Below are positions 54,814-62,360 of a stretch of 64,000 bases of DNA, piece after piece. The stretch is taken from the NCBI GenBank assembly GCA_964507445.1, contig CAZDQF010000008.1:138187-202186 (forward strand). The letters are read 5' to 3'. A program made the translations under genes and the position numbers. Each line of letters begins with the position of its first letter. Position 1 is the stretch's first letter. The notes under the pieces are model-generated. The model was not told the DNA's origin and did not search any database. It was given only the letters and a program-made list of their open reading frames with translations. This stretch comes from GCA-2683135 sp964507445 (lineage in GTDB: Bacteria; Planctomycetota; GCA-002687715).

Positions 54814-56730
54814 TTAGCTCCCGACGTACCTGAGCAAAATGTACTCTATCTCCGGGAGATCTTCGCCCGGTGAATACCATCTGTTTGCGAACGTGATCCG
54901 CAGCCGCACCGCGCGGCTCCCATCCCGCGGTGGTCTCGGGCTCCAGCCGCCCGTGGCCGCGCAGTCCGGGGTCCCGTCCGCCGTCATCTGAATCTCTCCG
55001 GCGCTGCCGGTTTTCGGCGCTCCCGCTTGATACTCCACGTGGAAATCCCGGTTCATGGACGCGCTGCCGCGCGCCACGGGGTCCAACTGAAACGCCGGCT
55101 TGTCCACATCGTCCACCACGTACCAGCGCGTCACGACGGGGTCGTTCACGGTGGTGGAGAGCACGCAGCTCAGGACGAATCGAGTCGGGGGTACCACGGG
55201 GTTCTGCGCGTCGCTCCCCCTGCCGATGGCGAGGCGGGTGCGGCCCCGGTCTCCACCTCTTGGTTGGTGGGCGGCGCCGGCGACGTCGACCCCGACCTTG
55301 ACCGGCTTCTGGTTCTCCATGGGGTTGGTCACGCCCTCATGCCGGAACTCGACCACCATGTCGCGTCTGCCGCCGCTGTAGTGGAACGGCTCCGCAAATG
55401 ACAGGTGGACCTGTGATGAGCGACGTTCCTCTGGCAAGAACGTCACCACTCCGTCTCGGAGACCTACGTCCATGGACTGAGCCTGGATGATGTTCCGATC
55501 CAGAGCGCTCTCCAGGCCGCTCTCGGCGAGGTCCGGGTTGAGGTAGCCGAGGCTCACGACCAGCTCTGAAGCGCTGGCCGGGTGCTTGACCGGGCTGGTG
55601 GTGAGGAGACGTAACCCCGTGATGAACATGGGCGCCGTTCCGAGCCAATCTCCGGGTATCAGGACCTGCGTACGCGCAGGGCAGTGGGAGAAGACGTGGG
55701 GGATCTCCGAGTAGCGGGCGGCGTCCTCGCCCTGGATCGACCGCGCCAGGGTGTCCGCGAGACTCACCAGATTGCTCGACCCGTCGCCGAGGCTGAATGC
55801 GTGGTCCGGACGGGGCTGGGGCCTCAGGGTGCCTCGGGTCCGGTCGTGGTGGCGTCGCGACCTGGAGTCCTCGTTGAAGTCGGTCTTGTCTCCGAATTGC
55901 ACGGCCAGGAGCCGAGGCCCCTCGTCCCGGGTCGTGAAGCTGACGCTCTGGCGGCTGAGGGGCCGGCGTCCGTCGCGGGACCGAAGGCTGCGCGTCACGA
56001 CCACCTCGTACCGGGCGCCGGCGTTGAACAGGCTCATGCCGCGGCGTTGGTCCCTCAGGGTGACCTCGAAGGGTTGGATGATGACGGAACGTGAGTCGCC
56101 GGGATCGAGCCGGGGGAGGGCACCTACCACCTCCCGTCGTTCACGGTCCACCACCTGGATGCCGTTGATCAGCGTCCCTGCGTCGAGCGGCGCGTTGAAC
56201 CGGAGGCGCAACCCCTCATCCATGCGCAAGCCGAGGGTGCCCGAAGGAGGCGTCGAAGAGACCAACTCCAGGTGTCCGGGGAGGCGCCGCTCCCCTGTCC
56301 TGATGGTCACCGTGGTGGTGAAACCAGCGGTAAGGTCGTCCCCTGTGAGGCTGCGAAACGTCGGGCCGGCGATGGGCACGGGGATCTCGATGGAGAGCTC
56401 GCCGGTGGTGGGCCAGAGCCTGAGCCCGGCGTCCTCAGGATCGGACCCGGGACGGATGATGACGTGCCGGCCGCTCCTTTGAAGATCGACCGCGACCGGA
56501 GCCCCTCTCTCATTTCGGACCAGGAGTGCCCGCTGCGGCAGCGCTCCGGACGCCAGCGGCCGGGAGAACCGGACCAGGATCGCTTCGTTCCGCCATATCG
56601 GTCCGGTGCCGGCGGTCACCGCTTCGACGCAGAAGGCCGATCGGGCGCGCACTTCACTCCCGCAGCCGGCGGCGAGGCACGTCACGGCGGCCAGGACGCA
56701 GCAGCTTGTGGCGGTGATGTGCTTGTTCAT
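54814..56730 (-). CDS. Lipoprotein with Ig-like (Big_5-type) domains
   Basis: 638 residues from the ATG at 56730, which starts a lipoprotein signal (CCVLAAVTCLAAGC); the longer frame to 56802 lies in the upstream leader. Residues ~45-130 and ~165-260 are bacterial Ig-like domains with the 'V-S-S-T-P-P-S-G-T-L-G-L-R-x-D-E-G-L-R-L-R-F-N-A-P-L' pattern of Big_5 folds. The remaining ~370 residues are beta-rich and unrecognised, with repeated 'Y-S-G-G-R-R-D-M-V-V-E-F' type strands. It lies just downstream of selC but has no evident link to selenium. Confidence 0.75.
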   Translation of the reverse strand: MNKHITATSCCVLAAVTCLAAGCGSEVRARSAFCVEAVTAGTGPIWRNEAILVRFSRPLASGALPQRALLVRNERGAPVAVDLQRSGRHVIIRPGSDPEDAGLRLWPTTGELSIEIPVPIAGPTFRSLTGDDLTAGFTTTVTIRTGERRLPGHLELVSSTPPSGTLGLRMDEGLRLRFNAPLDAGTLINGIQVVDRERREVVGALPRLDPGDSRSVIIQPFEVTLRDQRRGMSLFNAGARYEVVVTRSLRSRDGRRPLSRQSVSFTTRDEGPRLLAVQFGDKTDFNEDSRSRRHHDRTRGTLRPQPRPDHAFSLGDGSSNLVSLADTLARSIQGEDAARYSEIPHVFSHCPARTQVLIPGDWLGTAPMFITGLRLLTTSPVKHPASASELVVSLGYLNPDLAESGLESALDRNIIQAQSMDVGLRDGVVTFLPEERRSSQVHLSFAEPFHYSGGRRDMVVEFRHEGVTNPMENQKPVKVGVDVAGAAHQPRGGDRGRTRLAIGRGSDAQNPVVPPTRFVLSCVLSTTVNDPVVTRWYVVDDVDKPAFQLDPVARGSASMNRDFHVEYQAGAPKTGSAGEIQMTADGTPDCAATGGWSPRPPRDGSRAVRLRITFANRWYSPGEDLPEIEYILLRYVGS

Positions 56731-56857
56731 TGGCCAGATCTGGTTCAGCCCGGTCGTCGTCGGTCTCTGCGGGGACGCCTCCCGAAGGTGACGGGGCCCC
56801 ATACGGAGCGGAGACCGCAGCGCTCCTTCAGATCAGCCGCCCAAGCGCCGCGGAAAA

Positions 56858-56955
56858 TGGCGGGAGCGCATGGGAATCGAACCCACCGGACGGGTTATTT
56901 GCCCGCCCCACCGGTTTTGAAGACCGGGCGTTCCACCAGGAAACGATCCGCTCCC
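56858..56955 (-). tRNA. selC: tRNA-Sec (UCA), selenocysteine tRNA
   Basis: 98 bases including an encoded 3' CCA. The length, a long variable arm (GGGGCGGGCAAATAACCCGTCC region), a long acceptor arm (5' GGGAGCG with 3' CGCTCCC, then discriminator G) and a long D stem all mark a selenocysteine tRNA. The anticodon loop is CTTCAAA with anticodon TCA, which reads UGA. It is serylated and then converted by SelA. The gene lies 39 bases downstream of selD on the same strand. The 8th acceptor pair appears mismatched (G-G). Confidence 0.95.
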
Positions 56956-56994
56956 GCGTCGATTGTGGGTTGTAACGACCCCGGGGGGGGGGCG

Positions 56995-58074
56995 TCAACG
57001 ACCTGCGACCCCCAAGGGGACCGGTTCATCGAGCACCTGTATCCCCGGAGCAGCGCCAGTGGTCACGGAGCCGATGACGGCGGTCTGCTCGAGCCCCTGG
57101 TCCTGGAGTCGCCGGACGAGGTTGTCTGCGCGACTCGGGGGGAGGGCGATCAGGAGCCCTCCGGAGGTCTGGGGATCGAAGAGGAGCTCCCGGGTCCAAT
57201 CATCCACCCGGGGATGGAAGGAGACCTTGTCGCCGAGGAACGCCGCGGTGGTCCGCGCCGCTCGGGTCTTGCACTTGGCGTGGAAGCACTCCTCGACACC
57301 GGAGATTCGTGGCAACCGGGAGCGCTGCAGCCGCGCCACCATGGGGTCCTCCCCGAGCATCTCCGACAAGTGCCCCAGCAAGCCGAACCCGGTGACGTCG
57401 GTCATGGCGTGGGGCCTGCTCTGAAGGATGACGTCGAGCCCCGTGTCGTTCAGCGTGGTCATCCACCGGACCGCCTCGTCCACGACGGGGCCGCGGTTGC
57501 CGAGGTTCTTGATGGAGGTCGTGATCAACCCGGTGCCCAGCGGTTTGGTCAGGACCAGGAAGTCGTTCGGCTGCACGCCGGTGTTGCGGACGAAGCGATC
57601 CGGATGGACCTCTCCGGTGACGCTGAGGCCGTACTTCAGGTCGACATCGCGGACCGTGTGCCCGCCGATGATGGCGGCGCCGGCCTGACGCACCATGTCG
57701 GCCCCGCCTGCGAGTAGTTCGCCGACAGCGTCGCTGGGCAGCTCCTTCGGTACCCCGAGGAGGTTGAGCGCGGCGAGGGGGCGTCCGCCCATGGCGTACA
57801 CATCGGACAGCGCGTTGGCCGCGGCGATACGACCGAACGTGAAGGGGTCGTCCACCACGGGAGGGAAGAAGTCCGTGGTCATGACGAGGGCCCGGTCGTC
57901 GCTCAGCTTCATGACGCCCGCGTCCTCGCTCCCCTCGAAGCCAACGAGCACATCGGCGTGGGGAGTGGTCTGTCGTTGCCCCAGGACCTGGGACAGCTGG
58001 CCGGGGTCGGCCTTGGCTGCTCAGCCGCCGCAGGCTGAGTAGTCGGTGAGGCGGATCAACTTGGAGATGCTCAT
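56995..58074 (-). CDS. selD: Selenide, water dikinase SelD, itself a selenoprotein (TGA = Sec18)
   Basis: 359 residues when TGA at 58021-58023 is read as selenocysteine. The start is the ATG at 58074, overlapping the selA stop by one base (TGATG). The N-terminus MSISKLIRLTDYSACGGU-AAK places Sec18 and Lys21 where E. coli SelD has Cys17 and Lys20. Downstream, VGFEGSEDAGV, TTDFFPPVVDDPFTFGRIAAANALSDVYAMGG (in parts), GGHTVRD, DVTGFGLLGHL and LLFDPQTSGGLL are all SelD motifs. The enzyme makes selenophosphate from selenide and ATP. Ordinary ORF calling starts after the TGA at 57951 and loses 41 residues including the active site. Confidence 0.95.
57994..58019 (-). promoter_or_regulatory. Bacterial SECIS-like hairpin in selD
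   Basis: Just after the in-frame TGA, the mRNA can fold CAGC-CAA-GGCC-GACCCC-GGCC-A-GCUG: two paired helices (CAGC/GCUG and GGCC/GGCC) under a six-base loop starting with G. Position (one base after the UGA) and shape fit a bacterial selenocysteine insertion element recognised by SelB. Loop bases differ from the E. coli consensus, as is usual across lineages. The structure was paired by eye. Confidence 0.7.
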
Positions 58075-59480
58075 CAGGATTGCCTTCCCACTACGCGACC
58101 AACGATGGCCGCAGCTTCCAGTTCTTCGCCTGGTAGCAGGGTGCGGAGGTCGAGGCAGACGCGGTCTTCGTGGATTCTCGAAAAGACAGCCGGGTGTTCG
58201 TTGCGTAGCGCCTGTGCCAGATGGTCCGGGGGGTCGCCATCCCGGATTGCCACCGCCAGGGACGGGATCTGAAGGGTCGGGAGAGCGCCCGCTCCGGTCT
58301 CCGAGGTGATCTCGATGACCTGGACATCCACGTCATCGGGGCTGGCCTCTCTGATCATGCTGACCATGGTCTCAGCCCGAGGGCGCAGCGCCTCCACCGA
58401 CTGGGTGATCATCCGGGTCACCGGGTGCTCATCTGGTACCCGGTCCCTCGAGAGGAAGAGGGCTAAGGTGGCCTCCAGCGCCGCGATGGTCATCTTGTCC
58501 ACACGGAGGGCTCGAGCCAGCGGATGTCCGCGCATCTGCGCCACGAGGTCGGAGTTGCCGAGGATGATCCCTGCCTGAGGCCCGCCCAGCAACTTGTCGC
58601 CACTCATGCAGACCACGTCAGCACCGTCGGCCAGGCTCTTCTGGACTGGCGGTTCGTCGCCGAGCCCAAGCTCTTCCGGCCCCAGGATGGAACCGCTGCC
58701 CAGGTCGTGGACGCAGGGCAGCCCGCGCTCCCGGGCCAGCGCCGAGATCTCCGGCAGCGGTGGAGAGGACGTGAAGCCCACGATCCTGTAGTTGCTGGTG
58801 TGAACCACCAGGAGCGCGCCGGTGTCATCCGTGATGGCGCGCTCGTAGTCCTTCAGGTGCGTCTTGTTGGTGGTGCCCACGGAGACCAGTCGGCAGCCAG
58901 AGGCCTCCATCACATCCGGGATGCGGTAGCTACCGCCGATCTCCACCATCTCTCCGCGGGAACAGATGACCTCCCGTCCGCCGGCGAGGGTGGAGAGGAT
59001 CAGCAGCGTCGCGGCGGCGTTGTTGTTGACGACAAGGGCAGCCTCGGCCCCGGTGATCTCGCGTAGCATGGCTACGGCGCGGGAGTCTCGAGCGTGCCGA
59101 TCCCCTTTGCCGCGCTCAACCTCCAGCAAGGAGTATCCGCCGGCGCGAATGATGGCCTCCGTGGCTGCGGGGGCCATGGGAGCCCGACCGAGGCCCGAGT
59201 GAAGGATGACGCCGGTGGCGTTCAGCACCCGAGGAAGCGGCTCCAGCTTGTCCATGGAGCGCTGGACGGTGGCGCCGACGGAGGCGGTGTCCAGCGGTGG
59301 GGTGGGGCCCGAGCCCCCCAGGAGTTCCGCCCTCAGCGCGTCGAGGGTTCGGCGGACGTGATAGGCGACGAAGCCGCGGCCCTTCTCGGCGACGGCGCTT
59401 CGCAACGGCTGACTCTCAAGGACGAGATCGACCTTGGGGAGTTGCCGAAGCATCGCGTGTCTGGAGGGCGGCGCGGACAT
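58074..59480 (-). CDS. selA: L-seryl-tRNA(Sec) selenium transferase
   Basis: 468 residues, a normal length for SelA, a PLP enzyme that converts Ser-tRNA-Sec to Sec-tRNA-Sec with selenophosphate. It begins with a tRNA-binding N-terminal domain (LRQLPKVDLVLES) and has VLNATGVILHSGLGRAPM, EVERGKGDRHARDS, ALVVNNNAAATLL and the PLP lysine in VVCMSGDKLLGGPQAGIILG (Lys296). The stop overlaps the selD start, and tRNA-Sec follows selD. selB is not in the window. Confidence 0.97.
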   Translation of the reverse strand: MSAPPSRHAMLRQLPKVDLVLESQPLRSAVAEKGRGFVAYHVRRTLDALRAELLGGSGPTPPLDTASVGATVQRSMDKLEPLPRVLNATGVILHSGLGRAPMAPAATEAIIRAGGYSLLEVERGKGDRHARDSRAVAMLREITGAEAALVVNNNAAATLLILSTLAGGREVICSRGEMVEIGGSYRIPDVMEASGCRLVSVGTTNKTHLKDYERAITDDTGALLVVHTSNYRIVGFTSSPPLPEISALARERGLPCVHDLGSGSILGPEELGLGDEPPVQKSLADGADVVCMSGDKLLGGPQAGIILGNSDLVAQMRGHPLARALRVDKMTIAALEATLALFLSRDRVPDEHPVTRMITQSVEALRPRAETMVSMIREASPDDVDVQVIEITSETGAGALPTLQIPSLAVAIRDGDPPDHLAQALRNEHPAVFSRIHEDRVCLDLRTLLPGEELEAAAIVGRVVGRQS

Positions 59481-59561
59481 GGCGGCTCAACATAGCATCC
59501 CGCCGCACGGGAAACCCGCGGGGCCGACTCCCGCCTCGCAGTCTGAGACGGCCCCGTGGGA

Positions 59562-60164
59562 TCAGGCCCTGATGTTGATGCCCAGCGCGTCCGGTGTCAG
59601 CAGTCCGCGACGCCACAGGGTGACCAGCAGTACACCCCCTGCCATGGTGAACAGGATCACGGTCTCTGGTTCGGGTACAGGCTGACCCGGTCCACCTGGT
59701 GGGCCGCCGCTCAGGTATGCGGCGGTGGCCTCCGTGCCCTCTTCAGACAGGAGATCCGACTGGTAAGGAGGCGGCAAGGCCGGCGGTCCTGCGTTGTTGG
59801 GTTCCCCAGGGAACCACCCGGCGCTCGGCTCCTCGCCGTCTTCGGTGCCCAGGTCGTTGAACCCTCCACCGATGGACGGCGTGAGAGGCGGACCGGCTAC
59901 GACGGCTGAGGCCACCGGATTCAGCGGCCGCATCGTGTCCGGGAGCGCGGGTGGCGGTCCCAGTGGCGGAGGGGTCAGGGGTGGAGGGGGTGGGAGCGGG
60001 GGCGCCGGGGACTCCTTGGGGATTCCCTTGGGTTCGGCGGGACCGTCCGCGTTTCCTGCATTGCCGTTGCAGGCGGCCAGCGCAAGGACCGCGAGGGTGC
60101 CTAACAGCAGAGGCCGGACCCGGTGCCAACGGCCGGTGGGCCGCGGCGATTGACTCCCCGTCAT
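59562..60164 (-). CDS. Small lipoprotein-like protein with PEP-CTERM sorting signal
   Basis: 200 residues from the ATG at 60164 (an ATG at 60227 is the alternative). A lipoprotein-type signal (PLLLGTLAVLALAAC, Cys near +32) leads to a Pro/Gly-rich, low-complexity region (PPLPPPPPLTPPPLGPPP). The C-terminus is a clear PEP-CTERM cassette: VPEPET, then a hydrophobic helix (VILFTMAGGVLLVTLW) and a basic RRRG end, which exosortase systems process. No catalytic domain is present. An exosortase gene is not in the window. The combination of lipobox and PEP-CTERM is unusual; one of the two may not be used. Confidence 0.7.
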   Translation of the reverse strand: MTGSQSPRPTGRWHRVRPLLLGTLAVLALAACNGNAGNADGPAEPKGIPKESPAPPLPPPPPLTPPPLGPPPALPDTMRPLNPVASAVVAGPPLTPSIGGGFNDLGTEDGEEPSAGWFPGEPNNAGPPALPPPYQSDLLSEEGTEATAAYLSGGPPGGPGQPVPEPETVILFTMAGGVLLVTLWRRGLLTPDALGINIRA

Positions 60165-60494
60165 AGAGTGTCTGTGACCGTGCCCGCGGAACGGATCCGC
60201 AGATACGGCCGAGCTGATGATGTTCATTTGTCGTGCGTCTTTTGGCGTTAACGAACAGTGGATGAGCGCTCCCCGAAGCGACCATCCGCAGGTCTTCTCG
60301 GTCCTGATCCGTGTCGTGGTCGGACTTGCACGTTTCCCCCCCCGCCCTCGAGACTTGGCCGTGTCTTTGCCGCACGATTTGGCCGCGGCCAGCCCTTGGG
60401 GCGACGCAACCCCTTGTTCGCCCTCCGTTGATTGGTTTGACTCGTGGGTCGGGACCGACCGATAGGTGGTCGGTACGATCAAGGGGGGAACACC
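60165..60494. other. 330-base divergent intergenic region
   Basis: Between the divergent genes at 60164 and 60495 there is no convincing reading frame. It contains a C-rich run near 60340, two similar pieces around TTGGCCGTG/TTGGCCGCG, and a candidate promoter with an inverted repeat near the 3' end. No RNA family was recognised. Confidence 0.5.
60437..60466 (+). promoter_or_regulatory. Candidate promoter with overlapping palindrome
   Basis: TTGACT (60437-60442) and GATAGG (60461-60466), 18 bases apart, could be -35 and -10 boxes for the gene at 60495. GGTCGG-GA-CCGACC (60447-60460) is an inverted repeat inside the spacer, and GGTCGG recurs directly at 60468, a pattern that suits a repressor site. 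Weak -10; evidence is sequence pattern only. Confidence 0.3.
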
Positions 60495-61259
60495 GTGTTG
60501 GTGCGTAAGCCGCTTCTTCTGGGATGCTTGGTTGCCGTCGGCATGGCCGCGGGCGCTTGTGGCACCGGGCCCAAGCTGGAACTTCCGTCGCCCGGTCCGG
60601 AGCACTACTCGTCGCTGAATCCCGTGGCCATCCACGCGGTTTCGCACCGCGAGATGGTGGTGACGGGGACCTTGACCCGCAACGACGGGGTTCCTGAGGG
60701 CTTGATCCTCACCAGTCAGACCGGCGGACTGAAGTGGCATCGTTGTGCCGTGGAGGTCCACGACCTCAAGCACCTGAACTTCCAGACCCTGTTCTTCTCC
60801 GATCGCCTCCGTGGCTGGGTTGGCGGCCTCCGGGTTGATGGGCGAGGGCGCACGCGTCCGGTCATCTTCCTCACAGAGGACGCCGGTAATCACTGGCGCG
60901 AGGTCCCCTTGCTCCAGGACCCGGAGGTGACCGTGACAGCCATCCACTCTCTGGCGTTCACCTCGGACAGCGAGGGTTCGGTGGCTTGCACCTTGCGAGA
61001 TCCGGACTCCGGTGAGACCAGGGTCACGACCTACGCCACGCTGGACGGCGGACTCACCTGGGTGGTGGAGAGCTTCCGTGAGCCGCCTTCGGTGCCGTTC
61101 CAGGCTCAGACCCGGTCCATGGTGGATCAACAGAGTGGTTTCCGACTGCGTCGCTCGCCCTATCCCGGGGTGACTTTCGTCGAAGCGACAGCCTCTGAAG
61201 GCCGGGACTGGATGCCGGTGAGCGAGCTCTCCGTCAGCGGACTCGCCACCTACTATTGA
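60495..61259 (+). CDS. Exported BNR/YCF48-like beta-propeller protein, possible lipoprotein
   Basis: 254 residues from a GTG at 60495 with AAGGGGGGA just before it. A signal sequence (PLLLGCLVAVGMAAGAC) has a borderline lipobox. The mature part has repeated strands in the 'D-A-G-x-x-W/T-D-G-G-x-T-W' style of YCF48/BNR propellers: TSQTGGLKWHRCAV, TEDAGNHWREVPL and TLDGGLTWVVESF, each with the T-x-D-G-G-x-x-W core, plus the joining strands FFSDRLRGWVGG and AFTSDSEGSVAC. A part of a propeller (about four blades) could be present. The ligand is unknown. Confidence 0.7.
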   Translation: MLVRKPLLLGCLVAVGMAAGACGTGPKLELPSPGPEHYSSLNPVAIHAVSHREMVVTGTLTRNDGVPEGLILTSQTGGLKWHRCAVEVHDLKHLNFQTLFFSDRLRGWVGGLRVDGRGRTRPVIFLTEDAGNHWREVPLLQDPEVTVTAIHSLAFTSDSEGSVACTLRDPDSGETRVTTYATLDGGLTWVVESFREPPSVPFQAQTRSMVDQQSGFRLRRSPYPGVTFVEATASEGRDWMPVSELSVSGLATYY

Positions 61260-61435
61260 GGCCGCGAGGCTTCGGCGTAAGTTCCTGCTGAGTTGATACT
61301 AAGCCCCGCCGCGGATCTCCCTGAGTCGGCGCCGCCACGCTTCCCAGCGTTCTCGTGTACCCTGGCAGCGCGCGTGACTGTTTCCCCACCGGTGCAGTCG
61401 TGCGCGCTGTTTCCTTTCCTCAGGGAGTTTTAACC

Positions 61436-62347
61436 ATGACACGTTCGATCTTTGGAAGGTCGTTGGTGCTTCTGCTCGGTTTCGCCATTTCGGCGTCAGC
61501 TCAGATGCAACTCACGACGACCTTTGCCGCTGGCAACGGCCAGAACGGCAACATGTTTGACCTCGAAGCCACGGGCGGGGCACCGCTCACCATTGAGAGC
61601 TTCGACATCCACACCTCCGCCACCGGCCTCACCATCGAGGTGTACGCCGTGAGCGCGGGAGGCACGTACGTTGGCAACGAGACCAACGCTGCCGCGTGGA
61701 CCCTCATCGGCACGGCGACCGGGATCAACGGCGCCGGCACGGGGGTGGGGACGCCGCTGAACCTGGCGCTGGGCTACCAGATCCAGCCAGGTGTGCCGCA
61801 GGGGTTCTATGTGACGTCCACCGGTGGCACGCTTTCCTACACCAACGGCACGGCGCTCGGCGCCCCCTACGCGTCCGACGCGTTCCTCACCTTCTACGAG
61901 GGTGTCGGCAAGTCCTACCCCTTCGGGTCCACCTTCTCGCCGCGCATCTTCAACGGCGTCATCCACTACGGGCTCTCCCAGAACATCCTGGACGTGTCCC
62001 AGGACGCGTCGTTGAACCTGACGGCGACCCTCTCCATGCTGGCGCCCACGGCCTATGAGGGTTTCACGTTCCTCAGCTTCGACACCTCCGCCAACCTCGG
62101 CCAGGGGCCCCTGCTGGGCCTCACCCCGGACGGCCTCACCTGGACGACCTTCTCGGCGCCCTACGCGCCCAGCGATCCGTTCCACTTCCTGACGACGGAC
62201 CCGCTGTGGCCGAGCCAGCCGCTGATCCTCCCGGGGGCGATCTTCGGGGGCCTCACCGGCCAGACCATGGACATCGTCATCGGGTTCATGGACAACACCT
62301 TCCAATTCGACAGCCGCTCCAATGTGGTGCGGTACACCTTCCAGTAG
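61436..62347 (+). CDS. Secreted beta-rich protein with a C-terminal module shared with the next gene
   Basis: 303 residues from the ATG at 61436 (AGGGAG ribosome site). The signal peptide (SLVLLLGFAISASA) is followed by a beta-rich, Gly/Thr-rich body (FDIHTSATGLTIEVYAVSAGG, WTLIGTATGING, GVPQGFYVTSTGG, NGVIHYGL). The last ~80 residues have GPLLGLTPDGLTW, DPLWPSQPLILPGAIFGGLTG and MDIVIGFMD, matching the end of the next gene's product. No enzyme motif is present. The two proteins are tandem and both secreted. The genes are 13 bases apart. Confidence 0.7.
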   Translation: MTRSIFGRSLVLLLGFAISASAQMQLTTTFAAGNGQNGNMFDLEATGGAPLTIESFDIHTSATGLTIEVYAVSAGGTYVGNETNAAAWTLIGTATGINGAGTGVGTPLNLALGYQIQPGVPQGFYVTSTGGTLSYTNGTALGAPYASDAFLTFYEGVGKSYPFGSTFSPRIFNGVIHYGLSQNILDVSQDASLNLTATLSMLAPTAYEGFTFLSFDTSANLGQGPLLGLTPDGLTWTTFSAPYAPSDPFHFLTTDPLWPSQPLILPGAIFGGLTGQTMDIVIGFMDNTFQFDSRSNVVRYTFQ

Positions 62348-62360
62348 AAAGGCCAGAACC

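Noticed and set aside
56976..56992. Long G-run between selC and selD (CCCC followed by about ten G) as a regulatory or slip site
   Set aside because: It lies between the selD stop and selC; a sequencing artefact or simple GC run is just as likely, and no frame is affected.
59562..61130. 522-codon minus-strand frame extending the PEP-CTERM gene upstream
   Set aside because: The upstream part is antisense to the propeller-like gene; a signal peptide begins only at 60164.
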